Origin: Karstenula rhodostoma CBS 690.94
Lineage: Eukaryota; Ascomycota; Dothideomycetes; Pleosporales; Didymosphaeriaceae
Length of the DNA stretch: 64,000 nucleotides
Assembly: GCA_010093485.1 (NCBI GenBank)
Contig: MU001495.1
Location: 1,507,470 to 1,571,469, forward strand
Direction: 5' to 3'
Under the pieces are notes generated by a model. That model ran no database searches and was not told the DNA's origin. It worked only from the letters and a program-made list of their open reading frames with translations. A program made the position numbers and the translations under genes. How positions within the stretch are numbered: position 1 is the stretch's first letter; each line of letters opens with the position of its first letter. Shown here in pieces: positions 23,701 through 34,664 of this stretch.

Positions 23701-24872
23701 TCCCTGTTGTCGTGTATGCGTGGTGGTGATGACTGGATATCACTATCCTCCACGACTCTGGTGTCCCGCTTCTTTCCTCCGAATAGCGCCCCAAGGCCTC
23801 CGCTGGTGCTCGGCCGCGCACCTTCAGTTGTATCAGACGGCGGCTTTGGAGGAGTCGACCGTCGCGCAGGCACAAATGCTTCCTTGAGCTTGTTCACAGG
23901 CGAAGTGCTCCGTTTGGCTGAGCCGATGTCGATGGTCTGAGCCTGTCGAGGGGTAGGCGGCTCTTCGGAGGAGAGGGTAGAGTCGATCAGTGTAGCTTCG
24001 GACTGCGCCGCAGAATCGAGGGTCTCAGAGTTGATCAAGGGTGAAGAGAGCGTGAGATAGCCGGCGTGCGACTGGTGCGGTGATATGCCAGGCCGTACTG
24101 GGGGGCTAGTATGTGTTAGCGATGACGCGTAAGCCGAGTTTGTAGATGGCGGAACAAAGAGTAGCGAGTGCGAATGTCCGGACACCCCGAAGTACAAGTA
24201 GAAAGAAATATAAACGACTGTTTGGGTGGGAATTGTTTGCGGTGACGATGTGGGGAAGTGGAACAAGGCCAGACCGCTGTTGGTGAAATGTGTCAAAGCT
24301 CTCGCCCAACTGCCTGCTTGGCTTCGCCGGAGACGCACCTGCCACAGTTTCCGCGACGTCGAACAGGAGAGACATCAGATTTAAGATTGGCGCGAAAACA
24401 CTTACGATTCTGCGTCCGAGTCGTCGGTCAGGAGGCTGCTCGCAACGCTCTTGTGAAGCCCCAATGATTCGTCGCTGTGGAAGCGCGGGTCGTCACCGCG
24501 TACCCTGATGATGGGCACGCCCGGTAAGGGCGGCACGTCCTGGTTCAATTCTCCCGGAGAGATGTCTTCCTGCATGGACTTGCGCCGTCCTTTGCGGCCC
24601 TTGAAGATCCTCGATAGCTTGCGGCGGTGCGAAGACGTCTCACTATTGGCATCTTCGGAGCCGCGACTCCTCCTCCGGTCCAAGGCGCCGTCGCCAGAAC
24701 TCTGCAGGTCGCTGCCCGCATCGCCGTGGCCGTCGCTGCTTGTGACGGATGTCGCAGAGGAGCTGGTGTTGCCCTTGGAGAGCGCCCGATGTCCGGGCGC
24801 AGCGAGCGAGTTGTCTCTGCTGTTTCCGCCCATGGATGACGTCGTGCTGCGCGCTCGATCGACGACTGCCAT
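20763..24872 (-). CDS. Lam/Ysp2-type sterol transfer protein (GRAM-VASt-TM)
   Basis: An ER-anchored protein of membrane contact sites that moves ergosterol between plasma membrane and ER (Lam2/Lam4, GRAMD1/Aster family). Three exons, 24872-24406, 24105-21488 and 21430-20763 (introns 300 and 57 nt), encode about 1250 aa. The first 650 residues are Ser/Thr/Pro-rich and disordered. The GRAM domain lies at about 654-760 (FHALFKSVPEDDYLIEDYS to GIWKISHP). Acidic repeats follow, then the VASt domain at about 885-1040, starting HYDKLLIDTTIPAP. A membrane helix near 1116-1140 (IIDILFTTQNIILILGALLIY) precedes a coiled tail. The last intron joins WLKG to PIEKGANDGQMTYA, showing the two large ORFs are one gene. 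Confidence 0.92.
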
Positions 24873-25515
24873 TGTGCGGTATTACTGTTGACGCGCAGAG
24901 GCTGGGGTCAACGAGTAGAGTAGGCAGCGTAGGGGCTACCATGCAAACATGGCGGCGTGCAGACGAGACAGGCCGCAGCTTGGGTGGATTGGGGTCCGCG
25001 GTGGACTCGAGCGAGTGTGTACGGCGATGCTCGGTGTTTGCGTTCGTTCTCGCAGTGTATGAAGGCGGGTCGCACGCTGTCCAGCAGTAGCAAGTAAGTG
25101 GTTCAGGGTCCCTGGATCTGGGGTACGACGGCGGTTGGCGGTGGGCGGTGCTGTTGCGGGGAAGCCAATGCCGCGATCGATGACGGTGGTGGATTGGACC
25201 GCTCCTGAAAGTCAAGAAGAGTGGGTGCAAGTGCGTAGTACGTGTGCAGCAAGTCGCCGCTGGGACGGAAGACACTCGGTCACCTCGGGCTCGTTCAGGC
25301 GCCTCAGGGCAAGTGTTCGAGGATGCGGCTGTGCTGTGCCACAACTGCAAGTGCCGTCGCAGCAACGTGATCTTCGTCATGGGTTGCTCAGACCTCGCGA
25401 ACCACAGCCTTCACCGTCGCCCATGCCAGCTGCACGCACCCCCGACACAAACACCCAACGCACAACACTCAACCACGCCGCGCCTGCGACATGAGCAAAA
25501 CCAACCTCGACGACC
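24873..25515. promoter_or_regulatory. Divergent promoter region, Lam-type gene and MIT protein
   Basis: 643 bp between opposed start codons. ORFs crossing it are antisense or unspliced leader; no separate gene is supported. Confidence 0.4.
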
Positions 25516-27298
25516 ATGGAGTCCGCGCCTCTTATCAGAGCCCAGGAGCACGTCCGCAACGCCTCCGCCGCGACGTATGCCGGCCACCTCGCCAGGGCGG
25601 GGCAGGAACATGAGCTCGCTGCTGCTGCCTTTCACGAGGGCTTGAGCTCCACCAGCAACCCTGAGGTGCATGCCCTACGCTTGTGCATGCTGGATCAAAG
25701 CTCACGCATCTGAACAGTCTCTCCGCCTCATCGCCCTCCTCGAGAATAACCACCGCGCCCACGCCAGGCGCATCAAAGAACCCCCGCGCAAGACGGAGAA
25801 GAAGAAGCTCGAGGCCGCAAACGACGAGGCTTCGGACTCTGCCACGACCTCGCCACCATCAGCACATCCCACGGCTCGACCCGCTTCGCCGCCTACCTCG
25901 GCTACATCCCCTACCCGCGCGCTCTCCCGTCGCCGCCTGCCTCAGTCGTCCATCGCAAGCAACCTCGCCGAAGCACGCGGCATAGGGCCCCGTCGGAGTA
26001 CACCCAGTAGTGCTTCTGCCTCTGTTACAAACGCATTAGCCAGTCGAAATGAGCATGCGTCGACGCCGGTGCGGGACATGCTCTCACGGAAAGCAGAAGC
26101 CCACCAGAGAAACGACACCATGTCGTCCTCCAAGCACCAAGACAAAGCTCCCGTGTCCGGTCAGAGCACTCCGTCCGCCACCGAGGACGGCTTCAGGCGT
26201 TTTTATTCCGCCTTTGGCAGCGTCATGTCTGCCATCACACCACCGCTGGCTTTCACCGCTCTCCCACTAACTTTCTCCCCCGCCGCCCCCGAACCAGAAC
26301 TCCCAACCAAAGAAGCAAAGCCTTCTAAACCACTCTCCAAGAGCAGGAACCACTCCCCAGAAGCCGTCCGCACCGTAAAGTCGTCCGAACCTGATCTCGC
26401 CGCCCTTATAAGCAAGCCCGCTCTCCGCGCCCTCCGCGAAGACGGCAGCGCTCCTCTCGGCCCAAACGAATCCTTCTACCTCGTCCCCACCTCCGGCGGC
26501 ACCGTCTCCTACGCCAACATCCTCCAACACCCAAACGCACCGCACCACCCCCACCCCCACCCCCACCACGCAGCCCAAAACCCGCACCTCGCCTCCATCG
26601 ACGAAGCAGACAACGAATCCAGCGGCCTCCGCGGCTCCTCGCACGAGGAATTTGTCGACGCCCGCGAAACCGTGGCCCCCCCTTCCCCAACCGCGTCCCG
26701 CCGTCCCCGTTCGCGCGGCCAACCCACACCAGGTGCAGGTGCGGGCGTGACCGCCCTGCGCAGCATTCCCGCCGGCCGCGGCTCGGGCCTCAAGACCCTC
26801 GAAGAAATTAGCCTCGAGAACGAGACGCTCAAAGCCACCGTTGACAAGCAAGCCAAGCGTCTCTCCATGTGGGAAACGACCTCGCAGTCGTCGTACAACG
26901 CGCTCGCGCAGTCGTTCCGCGCGCGCAAAATGCCCTCCGATCCCTCGGCGCTGGCGCACGCCCTCGCCATGGGCGCAAACGCCGTCCCGCCCGCTCAGAC
27001 GGATCCGCAGCTCGCGAAGCGGCTTGCGGAGCTGGAGGCGCTAGTTGCAGAGCGGAATGCTGCGCTGGACGAAAAGGCGAAGGAGAACGAGAGATTGGAA
27101 CGAGAGAATAGGAAGAATACAGAGGTGCTAGGGCGGTATCGGGATCAGTGGGAGAAGCTAAAGGCTGGGGCAAGGAAGCGCGATATGGAGAAGCGGGCGG
27201 TGCGGACAAAGGTGGTGGCGGAGGGTGAGAAACCGGATAAGGAGAAGGAAGAGGAAGAAGAGGATTTGGAGGAAGAACCAGGTTTTGGAAAGGCGTAG
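25516..27298 (+). CDS. MIT-domain coiled-coil protein, Atg38/NRBF2-like
   Basis: Two exons, 25516-25665 and 25718-27298, with a 52-nt intron joining SNPE to SLRLIALLENNH; about 576 aa. Residues 1-70 form a helical hairpin of MIT type (AQEHVRNASAATYAGHLARAG ending LLENNHRAHARRI). The middle is disordered, with a Pro/His run (HPHPHPHHAAQ). A coiled coil lies at about 395-430 (LKTLEEISLENETLKATVDK) and a longer one near 475-540. The tail is acidic (EEEEEEDLEEE). An N-terminal MIT domain plus C-terminal coiled coil is the layout of Atg38/NRBF2, a subunit of the autophagy PI3-kinase complex I. The assignment rests on architecture, not on a diagnostic motif. Confidence 0.5.
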
Positions 27299-27872
27299 AT
27301 GGGGAGGGATGATGGTAGGCGGAGAGAGAGGGGAGACTGCGGGACGAAAGGGATTGGACGGCGTACATGTTGTGTTTATGATACCCTTGGCTTTGATACT
27401 AGGTACAGTGAATAGACCACTCGAATCTCGAATATCACAATCTCCGAAACCTCGTCTCACCTCGCCTTTTGAGCATGGAAAGTGCCTGTCCAAGTTTCAC
27501 TTTAGTTTAGAAGAGAGACACAAACGCTTCGTGCGGTATGATTCTGAATTCCATGTAGAGTCGTGGGTGCAGGTGATGATGAGTGCTGAGTTTGCGGGTT
27601 GCGGGTTGCGGGAGTTTGAACGAGTTGAATGTGGAGGCGTTGAATTTACAAGAGTTGAGCTCGTAGGAGTTGAATCAGCTGGGGGCTGAATTAGCACGAG
27701 GGTGATTTTTCCATATCATTGCGATTACATTCCAAAACACAAAACTAGTATATACACAGCACACTCAGAACGAAGACTAGGAAACCAGACCAGAACCATT
27801 GAGCACGAACGAACTCCTCAGAGGACCGAAACACATCGCTAACCCATGACGCAAGATATCAGCCAGCCCAGC
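27299..27872. other. Intergenic region between convergent genes
   Basis: 3' flanks of the MIT protein gene and of CPA1. A run of imperfect repeats of gagttgaa/ggagttgaat type lies at 27610-27675. No gene is seen. Confidence 0.5.
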
Positions 27873-29379
27873 CTACGCAGCAGCAGCGATCGGCTGCGGG
27901 GCCGGCGTGCCCTTGGTATCCATGATAACCTCCTGCAGCTTTCCGACGGTATATGCGCCTTCCGAGTCGTCGGGATGCGCGGGGTGCACGCCTACACGCT
28001 CCTTGCTAAGCAAGTCGACCAACAGCGGGCTGGGCTTGTTGTCCTTGCTAGTGAACATGGCCTGCTGCTCCTTGTACTTCTTAACGCTCTCAATGTACTT
28101 GTCGAAGAGGTAGCCAGAATCGAGGGGGCCGCCCTTGGCCTCGGGGTGGAACTGCGCGCTGAAGATGGGCCGCGTGTTGTGGATGAGGCCCTCGTTGGAC
28201 TGGTCGTTCAGGTTGGTGAAGTACTCCCTCCAGCCGGCCGGGAGGGTCGTGGGGTCGATGGCGTAGCCGTGGTTCTGCGAGGTGATGTGGCACCTTCCGG
28301 TGGTAAGGTCCAGGGCGGGGATGTTATGCGCGCGGTTACCGTACTTGAGCTTGATGGTCTTGGCGCCTGCGGCGAGGGCGAGGAGCTGGTGACCCATGCA
28401 AATGCCCATGATGGGGAGCTGGGAGTTCTCGAAGAGCTTGCGGAGGTTGTACACGGTCGAGGTGCAGTGGGTTGGGTCGCCGGGTCCGTTGGAAATGAAG
28501 ACGCCGTCGAAATGGTGGGCGACCTTGTGGATCGGGTAGTCGAAGGGGAACGCGGTGACGCTGGCTCCGCGGGAAACGAGGCTGCGCAGGATGTTTTCCT
28601 TCACACCGCAATCGATCAGCGCGACGTGCATGTCCCCGAGCGAGGAGCTCACGTGGAACGGAGCCTTGGTGCTGACCCTGCGGACAAGGTTGATGGCCTC
28701 AGGATCAACAAAGGCCTCGTCCTCGTCGGCGTCGTACTCTTCTCCAATTGTGATACGGGCCAACGAAGAACCCTGCTCACGAAGGTATGTAACGACCTCA
28801 CGAGTATCTACGCCGGAGATGGCCGGAATGCCCTCCCGAGCGCACCATTCAGCAAGACTCTCGACAGCGGTCCAATGGCTGTGCTTCATAGCGTAGTCCT
28901 GAACGACGATTCCAGAGGCCTGGATGTGGGGAGACTCGAAGTGGCGGAGCAAGCCGTGCTCATCGCGAGCCAAGGAAGGCACACCGTAGTTGCCGATCAA
29001 GGGCTGGGTGAAGACGAGGATCTGACCGCGGTAGGAGGGGTCGCTCATCGACTCGGGGTATCCGACGAGCGAGGTGGTAAAGACAGCCTCGCCAGACATG
29101 TTCACCTTGGCACCGAAAGACTTTCCGGAAAAGATCGGTCCATTCTACATGGCGGTGAGTGACGCGTACATGACGAGCAAACTCGGAAATACACACCTTG
29201 ATGGTGAAAGTGGCCCTCTCGGTAGAGATGGGCGTAGCCTTTCGATGGGGGGTGGGGATCTGTCGGGGCGTGTTGCCCTGCACAGTGGCCATCAAACGGG
29301 CTTGTGCTCGGTTCTTTATAACTTGTCCCAGGACACCAGCGGACCTGACCGCGGTAGGCTTGAAGAATTGCGACATCAT
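27873..29379 (-). CDS. CPA1: Arginine-specific carbamoyl-phosphate synthase, small (glutaminase) chain
   Basis: The small subunit of the mitochondrial arginine-pathway CPSase. It hydrolyses glutamine and channels ammonia to the large subunit to make carbamoyl phosphate for citrulline. Two exons, 29379-29197 and 29144-27873, with a 52-nt intron joining FTIK to [12 protein letters not shown]; 484 aa. The first 45 residues are basic and hydroxylated without acidic residues, as in a mitochondrial presequence. The class I glutamine amidotransferase domain has GICMGHQ (nucleophile Cys), ISNGPGDP, and FHPEA with the catalytic His/Glu. Translation is expected to be controlled by the arginine-sensing uORF listed separately. 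This is the orthologue of yeast CPA1 and Neurospora arg-2. Confidence 0.97.
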
Positions 29380-29437
29380 CTTGAGAGGAGGTCTGTGGTA
29401 GGTAGTGGATGTTGTGGCGGGTTCTTGGGAACGGCTC

Positions 29438-29709
29438 TTAGTTAATGGAAGCCTTCCACAGGTGGTCTGTCACAGTCGTTAATCGGTGCCCACAGGGCCG
29501 GCTACCGGCACGGCATACCTGAGATGTAGTCCTGTAGTGACTCAATTAGCCAAGGACTCCAGAGAGGAAAAGAAAAGATGCATGATGAGGTGGTTGGTCA
29601 TGAGCGGCGGCCGTCGGCGCAAGCGCAGAATTGACGGTGTGCGATAAGGAGCAGCTACGAAGAGTCATGGTGGACGTACCTGGGAAGTGAAGATTGAAAC
29701 AGCACGCAT
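29438..29709 (-). CDS. Arginine attenuator peptide uORF of CPA1, spliced
   Basis: An upstream ORF in the CPA1 leader encoding a 23-aa nascent peptide that, in Neurospora arg-2 and yeast CPA1, stalls ribosomes at its stop codon when arginine is high. I assemble it from three exons: 29709-29680, 29531-29519 and 29466-29438, separated by introns of 148 nt (gtacgt...ctacag) and 52 nt (gtatgc...gacag). The joined frame contains the family core FTSQDYISDHLWK, including the Asp known to be essential in Neurospora, here residue 11. The stop codon ends 58 nt before the CPA1 ATG. The peptide match is very specific; the splice structure is inferred from consensus sites and frame. Confidence 0.88.
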
Positions 29710-30075
29710 AAGCGCGGCGGAGATTCAGTTGGGATATACCAGTACAGGCGGGTACAAGGGACCCTGAGAAGGAAGTATGAACTGCAGCTTGCGATGGAGG
29801 AAGAGAGTCTGAGTGTGCAAACCCCGCTGGCGGTGTTGAAGATAAAACCAGCGCGCTATGCCACAGGGCGGTCCAAGCTCTCATGACGAGTTTCGAGTTA
29901 GCGTCCACCTCATTGGCCACGCGCCCTCCGATGTCGTCGACCTCTCCGTATCGGTGCAAACTTTAGTCGTCGCGCCGTGTAAGTGTTTTCGTTGAGGGGA
30001 ATGTTAGCGCACGTGGTCTGGGGTGCACCTGCAACTCTTTGCATCTTCTGTTCACCGAGTCTCAAGGTTTTGCAT
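29710..30075. other. Intergenic region upstream of CPA1
   Basis: CPA1 promoter and the 3' flank of the first UstYa-type gene. It marks the left edge of the accessory locus. No ORF is supported. Confidence 0.5.
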
Positions 30076-30861
30076 CTAAGAGTGTTTAATGACTGCGTGA
30101 TCAACTGCATTCTCCTCCGTCTCGTCCACCCACTCCCGCAACCGTTCCCAGTCCACACAGACATGTTCCGTCCCAAAGCCCGTAACACCACCCAGTGTCT
30201 TATTTGTTACCTCAAGCGTGAGATCAGCATTACACATCAGACTCTGCCGCAGCAGCTCAATGCAATGGTTCATGTGCCATTTGTCGAATGCAGGGTCGCC
30301 AGGTCCGGCTCCGTTCCGTTTGTGGTGGGCTGGGTCGACTGCGGCCCAGTAGATGTGGCGGATGGCGTTCTGATTCACGAGTCAGGTTGCAGATTTGGAG
30401 CGGAGTGTGTGGGTAAAGACTCACTAAACAATGCAGCTGGTGAAATACCGAGAGGGTACCGCGTTCGGGTGCGATGTCCGGGTGTGGGAAGAAAGTGCTA
30501 GAAGGGAACATTGAGTCCCATGTGTGATCATCGACGTTGTTTGGCTGGACCATGAAAGAGATATCTGGCTGCAAGGCCTTTCTAACGGTGGACACTGTAT
30601 CGTCCTGGATCAACGTAAATCAAGAACTGGAACAGGAGAGTACTCACAATTTGGTCGCACGGGTTTTTCCAGCCGCGCGAAGGAACTACCGGCGAAGAAA
30701 GAGATGACCGCGACAATAGTCACGATACATGTTGCTACGATGATATATATCCATGGTCGGAACGCAATGGTCCGCACCGGGCTTTGAGACTGGTCCTCTC
30801 TTGCTGGATCCAACGGCGCATAACGATGGTCCTCATCATTGCGAGATTTTTCGAACCACAT
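30076..30861 (-). CDS. DUF3328/UstYa-type membrane oxidase, copy 1
   Basis: Members of this family catalyse oxidative cyclisation of fungal ribosomal peptides (UstYa/UstYb in ustiloxin, PhomYc' in phomopsin). Proposed exons 30861-30648, 30594-30425 and 30369-30076 (introns 53 and 55 nt) give about 225 aa. A cytoplasmic N-terminus precedes one membrane helix, residues 37-57 (WIYIIVATCIVTIVAVISFF). The lumenal domain has both hallmark motifs: HQLHC at about 123-127 and HMNHC at about 160-164, followed by IELLRQSLMC. The first intron is uncertain: the strong GTGAGT donor at 30647 needs the acceptor at 30595 to keep frame. It lies about 3.8 kb from the peptide precursor gene. Confidence 0.87.
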
Positions 30862-31921
30862 GCTAATTCCTTCACCTTGCCATGGAATGTTCTCTCATTA
30901 ATGAATTCTTCGGTGACAGGTTTGTCTGGTGTATTTGGTATGCCGGGAGAGCGAAGGTAGATCCGGATGTACGAGGATAGATTTACCATTAGGCAACGAT
31001 TCACTGCCACCATATCGCCCACCATCTAGTGTTCTGCTTACGAAATCTAACTGCTTATCATTGGAAACGATGCTCCAAGTGTATATTACGCTTGATGCAG
31101 GAACTCATCAGGCCCGTAGTCTCTCGTACGACAAGTGCCGCAACGTCACTTACAAGCACGTCACTATCGTAGTTGTATTGACATTCAGTCACCTACAGCA
31201 TGTAGGCGCGTCGTTCTGGATCCCTGTAGCATAGATCCTGCGCCTTACCTGTAATAGCATTGTATGTGGTCGCAGAGGCCATCAGCAGAGCACGGTAGCT
31301 TGCAACGAATATCATCTTTTACTAAGACAGTAAGCGTGGCAAGGATCCGAACCGGCTCCTCTACGTGCTGTAAAAGCATTGGATAATCCGGAGGGTGGTG
31401 ACAATCTATGATATTAATGCAACGCCTTGGAGGTAAAACAATACTCGGCGGGATAGTCAGCCCAATGCACAGACACAAGCTATTACTATGAGGCCAAGCT
31501 TCCCTTCGAAGGCTGACAGCAGTTTTCGGCCCGGCTCTCCGAGTTGGAAGTTTGCATGATGTCGCACACGTATTATGGTTGGAAAGACCGTATAAAGCAG
31601 AAATCATCTCGGTGTTAGGTATACTTAGTCGTGTATTGAACATAGGAAATCATTATTGGGCATGCGTGAACGATTTTATTATTTGAAACACTCTGACAGT
31701 ATGAGCGCATATTGTATAAAATGCGAGAGTTTGTCTGTGGGTACCACACACTCAAACATTTCACTCAGTAACATGCCGTCATAGGCCAAGACAGCGTATA
31801 TTAGAAGCTCTCCGCTCCCGCTATTCCGAAACCCTCGCTTGTAACCTACATGCAGCTCCTTCACCTCACATCATTAGACACATCGATCCCAACAAATCCA
31901 ACCCCTTCCCCATCAGCGACC
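30862..31921. other. Intergenic region within the accessory locus
   Basis: About 1 kb between two divergent genes (UstYa-type copy 1 and the 176-aa ORF). It is comparatively AT-rich; short ORFs show no features. It is a likely bidirectional promoter. Confidence 0.45.
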
Positions 31922-32452
31922 ATGGCTGAATCCGAATCCGGAAACCCCACCGTCCCCGGTGAAGGACGCGCCCATGAGAAACCCTGCCATGTGATCCATC
32001 TCACGTTGCCCTTACATTTCGCCACGCTACAGCTCGACCAGATCCTTCAGGAGCACGCCCGCCAAGCCGAGAAGAGTCCCTCGGAAGCTCCCCGCTCCGT
32101 ATTAGTCGACTGTTCGACCTTGATCCCGAGTGCCTCTCAGCCAGTGCTGTATACAATGTGGATCACACGGGTCAGCACTCCGTCGCTTTTCAGCCTGACC
32201 TGCGTGTGTGAGCATTTGCGGAATCAGCTTATTGAGAACGAGAAAGTTGTTATGTCGATTTTCAACGATACGGGTGGATATGGGGATGCGGGGGAAGCGT
32301 TAGCGGCGGGAACTTACATGGTTGTTTTGAAGAGGGTTGATGTTGAGAAGTTGAGATGTGTACCTGTTAGTTTGTCGAGTCTGGAAAAGAAAGTTGTGAA
32401 GGAGTATTTGGTACATTGTCAGTCTTCCAGTGGTAAACTCGAAGTTGTTTAA
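31922..32452 (+). CDS. Hypothetical protein, 176 aa, within the RiPP-like locus
   Basis: An intronless ORF begun at the ATG at 31922 (gaccATGGCT, a good Kozak context); the frame is open upstream to 31850. The sequence looks like a compact alpha/beta protein (HVIHLTLPLHFATLQLDQIL, SVLVDCSTLIPS, VLYTMWITRV, TYMVVLKRVDVEKL) without signal peptide or membrane helix. I do not recognise the family. It lies between the two UstYa-type genes and on the same strand as copy 2 and the precursor, so a role in the same pathway is possible but rests only on position. Confidence 0.55.
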   Translation: MAESESGNPTVPGEGRAHEKPCHVIHLTLPLHFATLQLDQILQEHARQAEKSPSEAPRSVLVDCSTLIPSASQPVLYTMWITRVSTPSLFSLTCVCEHLRNQLIENEKVVMSIFNDTGGYGDAGEALAAGTYMVVLKRVDVEKLRCVPVSLSSLEKKVVKEYLVHCQSSSGKLEVV

Positions 32453-32943
32453 AATGAAGACAGAATCGCGGTCTTCCGATGGACCTCAGTTACGACCTAC
32501 CTTCTCTTACAGTAAGCTTACTGGAGAAGGTGATACACGATAGGTAAGCCCCATGGGATTGGCTCATGTTGATCTCTTGATGTTGTTTATGGGAAACTTC
32601 CCTTGGCGCTAGTTCGTCAATCCTTGCAGTAAACCAGGTTATTTTAAGCACAGGCTAACTATAAGACGAAAATGAGGGAGACCACGTTAGACCTAAGACT
32701 CTCTCGTATTGAGCGCAGGGGTACAATGCAACCCTTTCCGTACGGGAGTCTGCGACAGCCGCATTGACGCCCGGAAATGTTAAAGTGAATATTAGCCGGC
32801 GGAGGAATCCTGTTATCGACATGTGCATGTACCGCATCCTTAAATATTGTTCGATTAGTCTAATGGGAAAGTCAAAGCGTCTATATGGTTAGCCAAGTAG
32901 AAATTCGCAGGTGGCTTTCACTCTGCTTGTCTACCTATGAAGA
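32453..32943. other. Intergenic region upstream of UstYa-type copy 2
   Basis: 490 bp with no ORF of note; presumed terminator of the 176-aa gene and promoter of the next. Confidence 0.45.
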
Positions 32944-33821
32944 ATGTCTGCGAAGCTACATAATTTCTTTACCAGATTCAGGCGTGATGCATATGCTCCT
33001 TTGAGCACCGATGGTGGCACTGAAAATGACGGCTTCGCCTACCGGGCCAATAGTCCAGTCGAGGAGAAGCACACGATGGCCAGAGGCAACTTGAGATCAT
33101 TTCTGAAGCCAATTTTCCAGATCTTTCTGGTGATCACACTTATGATCGGATCGTATATCTTTGGCAGCTATTCTTCGGGACAACAGAGTTTTCTTACTAG
33201 CTTTGTTCCGAAAAGTACGTTGACATATCGAACAATGAGAGATTGCTTGTACTGACGAGCGCAGTCCCACTCAAATCTGACCCAGGCGTCTTTAGTGACG
33301 ACCATAGCTGGATCGGGCCAGGTAAAGAGCCCGACATCCTCTGGGCCAAAGAATACCAGATTATGTCCGACAACAAGTTCATCAAGATCGACCAGCCCGA
33401 GAAGTATGGCATTCCACCAGGACAACAAGACTCACATGGTGTCAATTTCTACTCAATCAGCGTATACCACCAACTCCACTGTCTGGTAAGCCTTTCCTTC
33501 AGTCACCGTCCACATTTTTGTCACTAAGCACAGTAGGCCCTTTTCAGAGCGCTTGTCTATGACGAGTCACTGTCGCATAACGATGGCGACCATAAAAGAG
33601 CTTTGAGCCAGAATAGAACATGGGCAGATTGGTATCATTTGGGCCACTGTTTCAATTATTTGAGGCAGGCGATACGGTGCACAGTGGATACTACCTTAGA
33701 GTTTCCGCCTGGAAATGGCACGGCGAAGGAACATGTGGCTACGCGAACAGGCAATAGACAGTGTAGAGACATTAGTGTTTTAGATAAGTTCGTTGATGAG
33801 AATAGGTGGATTAGCTCTTGA
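32944..33821 (+). CDS. DUF3328/UstYa-type membrane oxidase, copy 2
   Basis: Exons 32944-33214, 33265-33485 and 33537-33821 (introns 50 and 51 nt) give about 258 aa. The N-terminus is cytoplasmic, with one membrane helix at about residues 56-75 (PIFQIFLVITLMIGSYIF). The lumenal domain has YHQLHC (HxxHC at 159-163) and YHLGHC (198-202) followed by FNYLRQAIRC, the full family signature. The second intron follows the HQLHCL codons exactly as in copy 1, showing the two share gene structure. They are otherwise diverged, so this is an old duplication or a pair retained for two different cross-links. The gene lies 843 bp upstream of the precursor gene on the same strand. Confidence 0.9.
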
Positions 33822-34664
33822 CACACGTCCAAATTCAGGTAACTATAAATGATTACGTTATACGATCTGTGTGTAGCAGTAGTTATCGAAAAAATCAGGA
33901 GTCACAGAATGGAATGTAAGTAGACCGAGTATATGTTTTGTCTTTGGTATGTGTGATTCAACGTGCATGAGCGTTATAATTAAAAAAATTGTCGATACAA
34001 TAAGTCTGCAGGACGAAGATCCTATCCCGATTCTCGATATGCAACTTGAATTCGTATCGGCGTACGAGAAGCAAACCCCAGTTACATATATTATCAACAC
34101 GTGCGAGAAACAGATCTCCTAGTTGCCTGCTATTTGGGACGTGGGACCGTGTCCTGCAGGCGAAATAAACGCCACGCAGATAGCCGATGGATTGTCAAAC
34201 CCATCCTCGTAACATTAAGGGCTATAAAATCTTAGTACTGCTCGAATAACGCCGAATTTCGACATCTCAAGATAACTGGGTGGATTGACTAAGGATAGAC
34301 AGGTCTAAAGTGCCATGTTTGACATTAGAGCAGTGGTAAGGTTGCCCGAGAGTATCCAGGAACTACGAGGGGTATTAGCCGCTGCTGATTCGTTCTCATA
34401 CATATGCATGTGTCAGATGATAGTTCCCCTGCTCGCATCCTTTGTCGTAGGAGGCGTTTGCCAAGTTCGCCCCATGCTACGTAAACATGTCTTACAGGTA
34501 GTATACTGAGCTCTACGCTAGGTACTTCGGCCCTCGGGATAATGGGTGATACAGTTGGGTTTCATAGGTATTTAGGTCTCTTCAGGTCTCTGGACGATCA
34601 GCAGCTTTGAGAGCCAATCTCCTAGTCTACATCCACTTCAGTTTACCTTCTTCCCAAGGCCAAG
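33822..34664. promoter_or_regulatory. Promoter region of the repeat precursor gene
   Basis: 843 bp. A TATA-like ctataaaat lies at about 34222, some 440 bp before the ATG. A short direct repeat, aggtctct, occurs twice around 34567-34586. No gene is supported. Confidence 0.4.

Noticed and set aside
26267..26959. 230-aa and neighbouring minus-strand ORFs
   Set aside because: Shadow of the GC-rich disordered region of the MIT-domain protein; Gly/Val-rich without features.
27846..29162. 438-aa ORF on the plus strand
   Set aside because: Exact antisense of CPA1, whose frame has full family conservation; the plus frame is Val/Gly/Glu-rich shadow sequence.
31320..31380. Possible tRNA B-box (ggttcggatcc on the minus strand)
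   Set aside because: No matching A-box, acceptor stem or anticodon arm could be paired around it.
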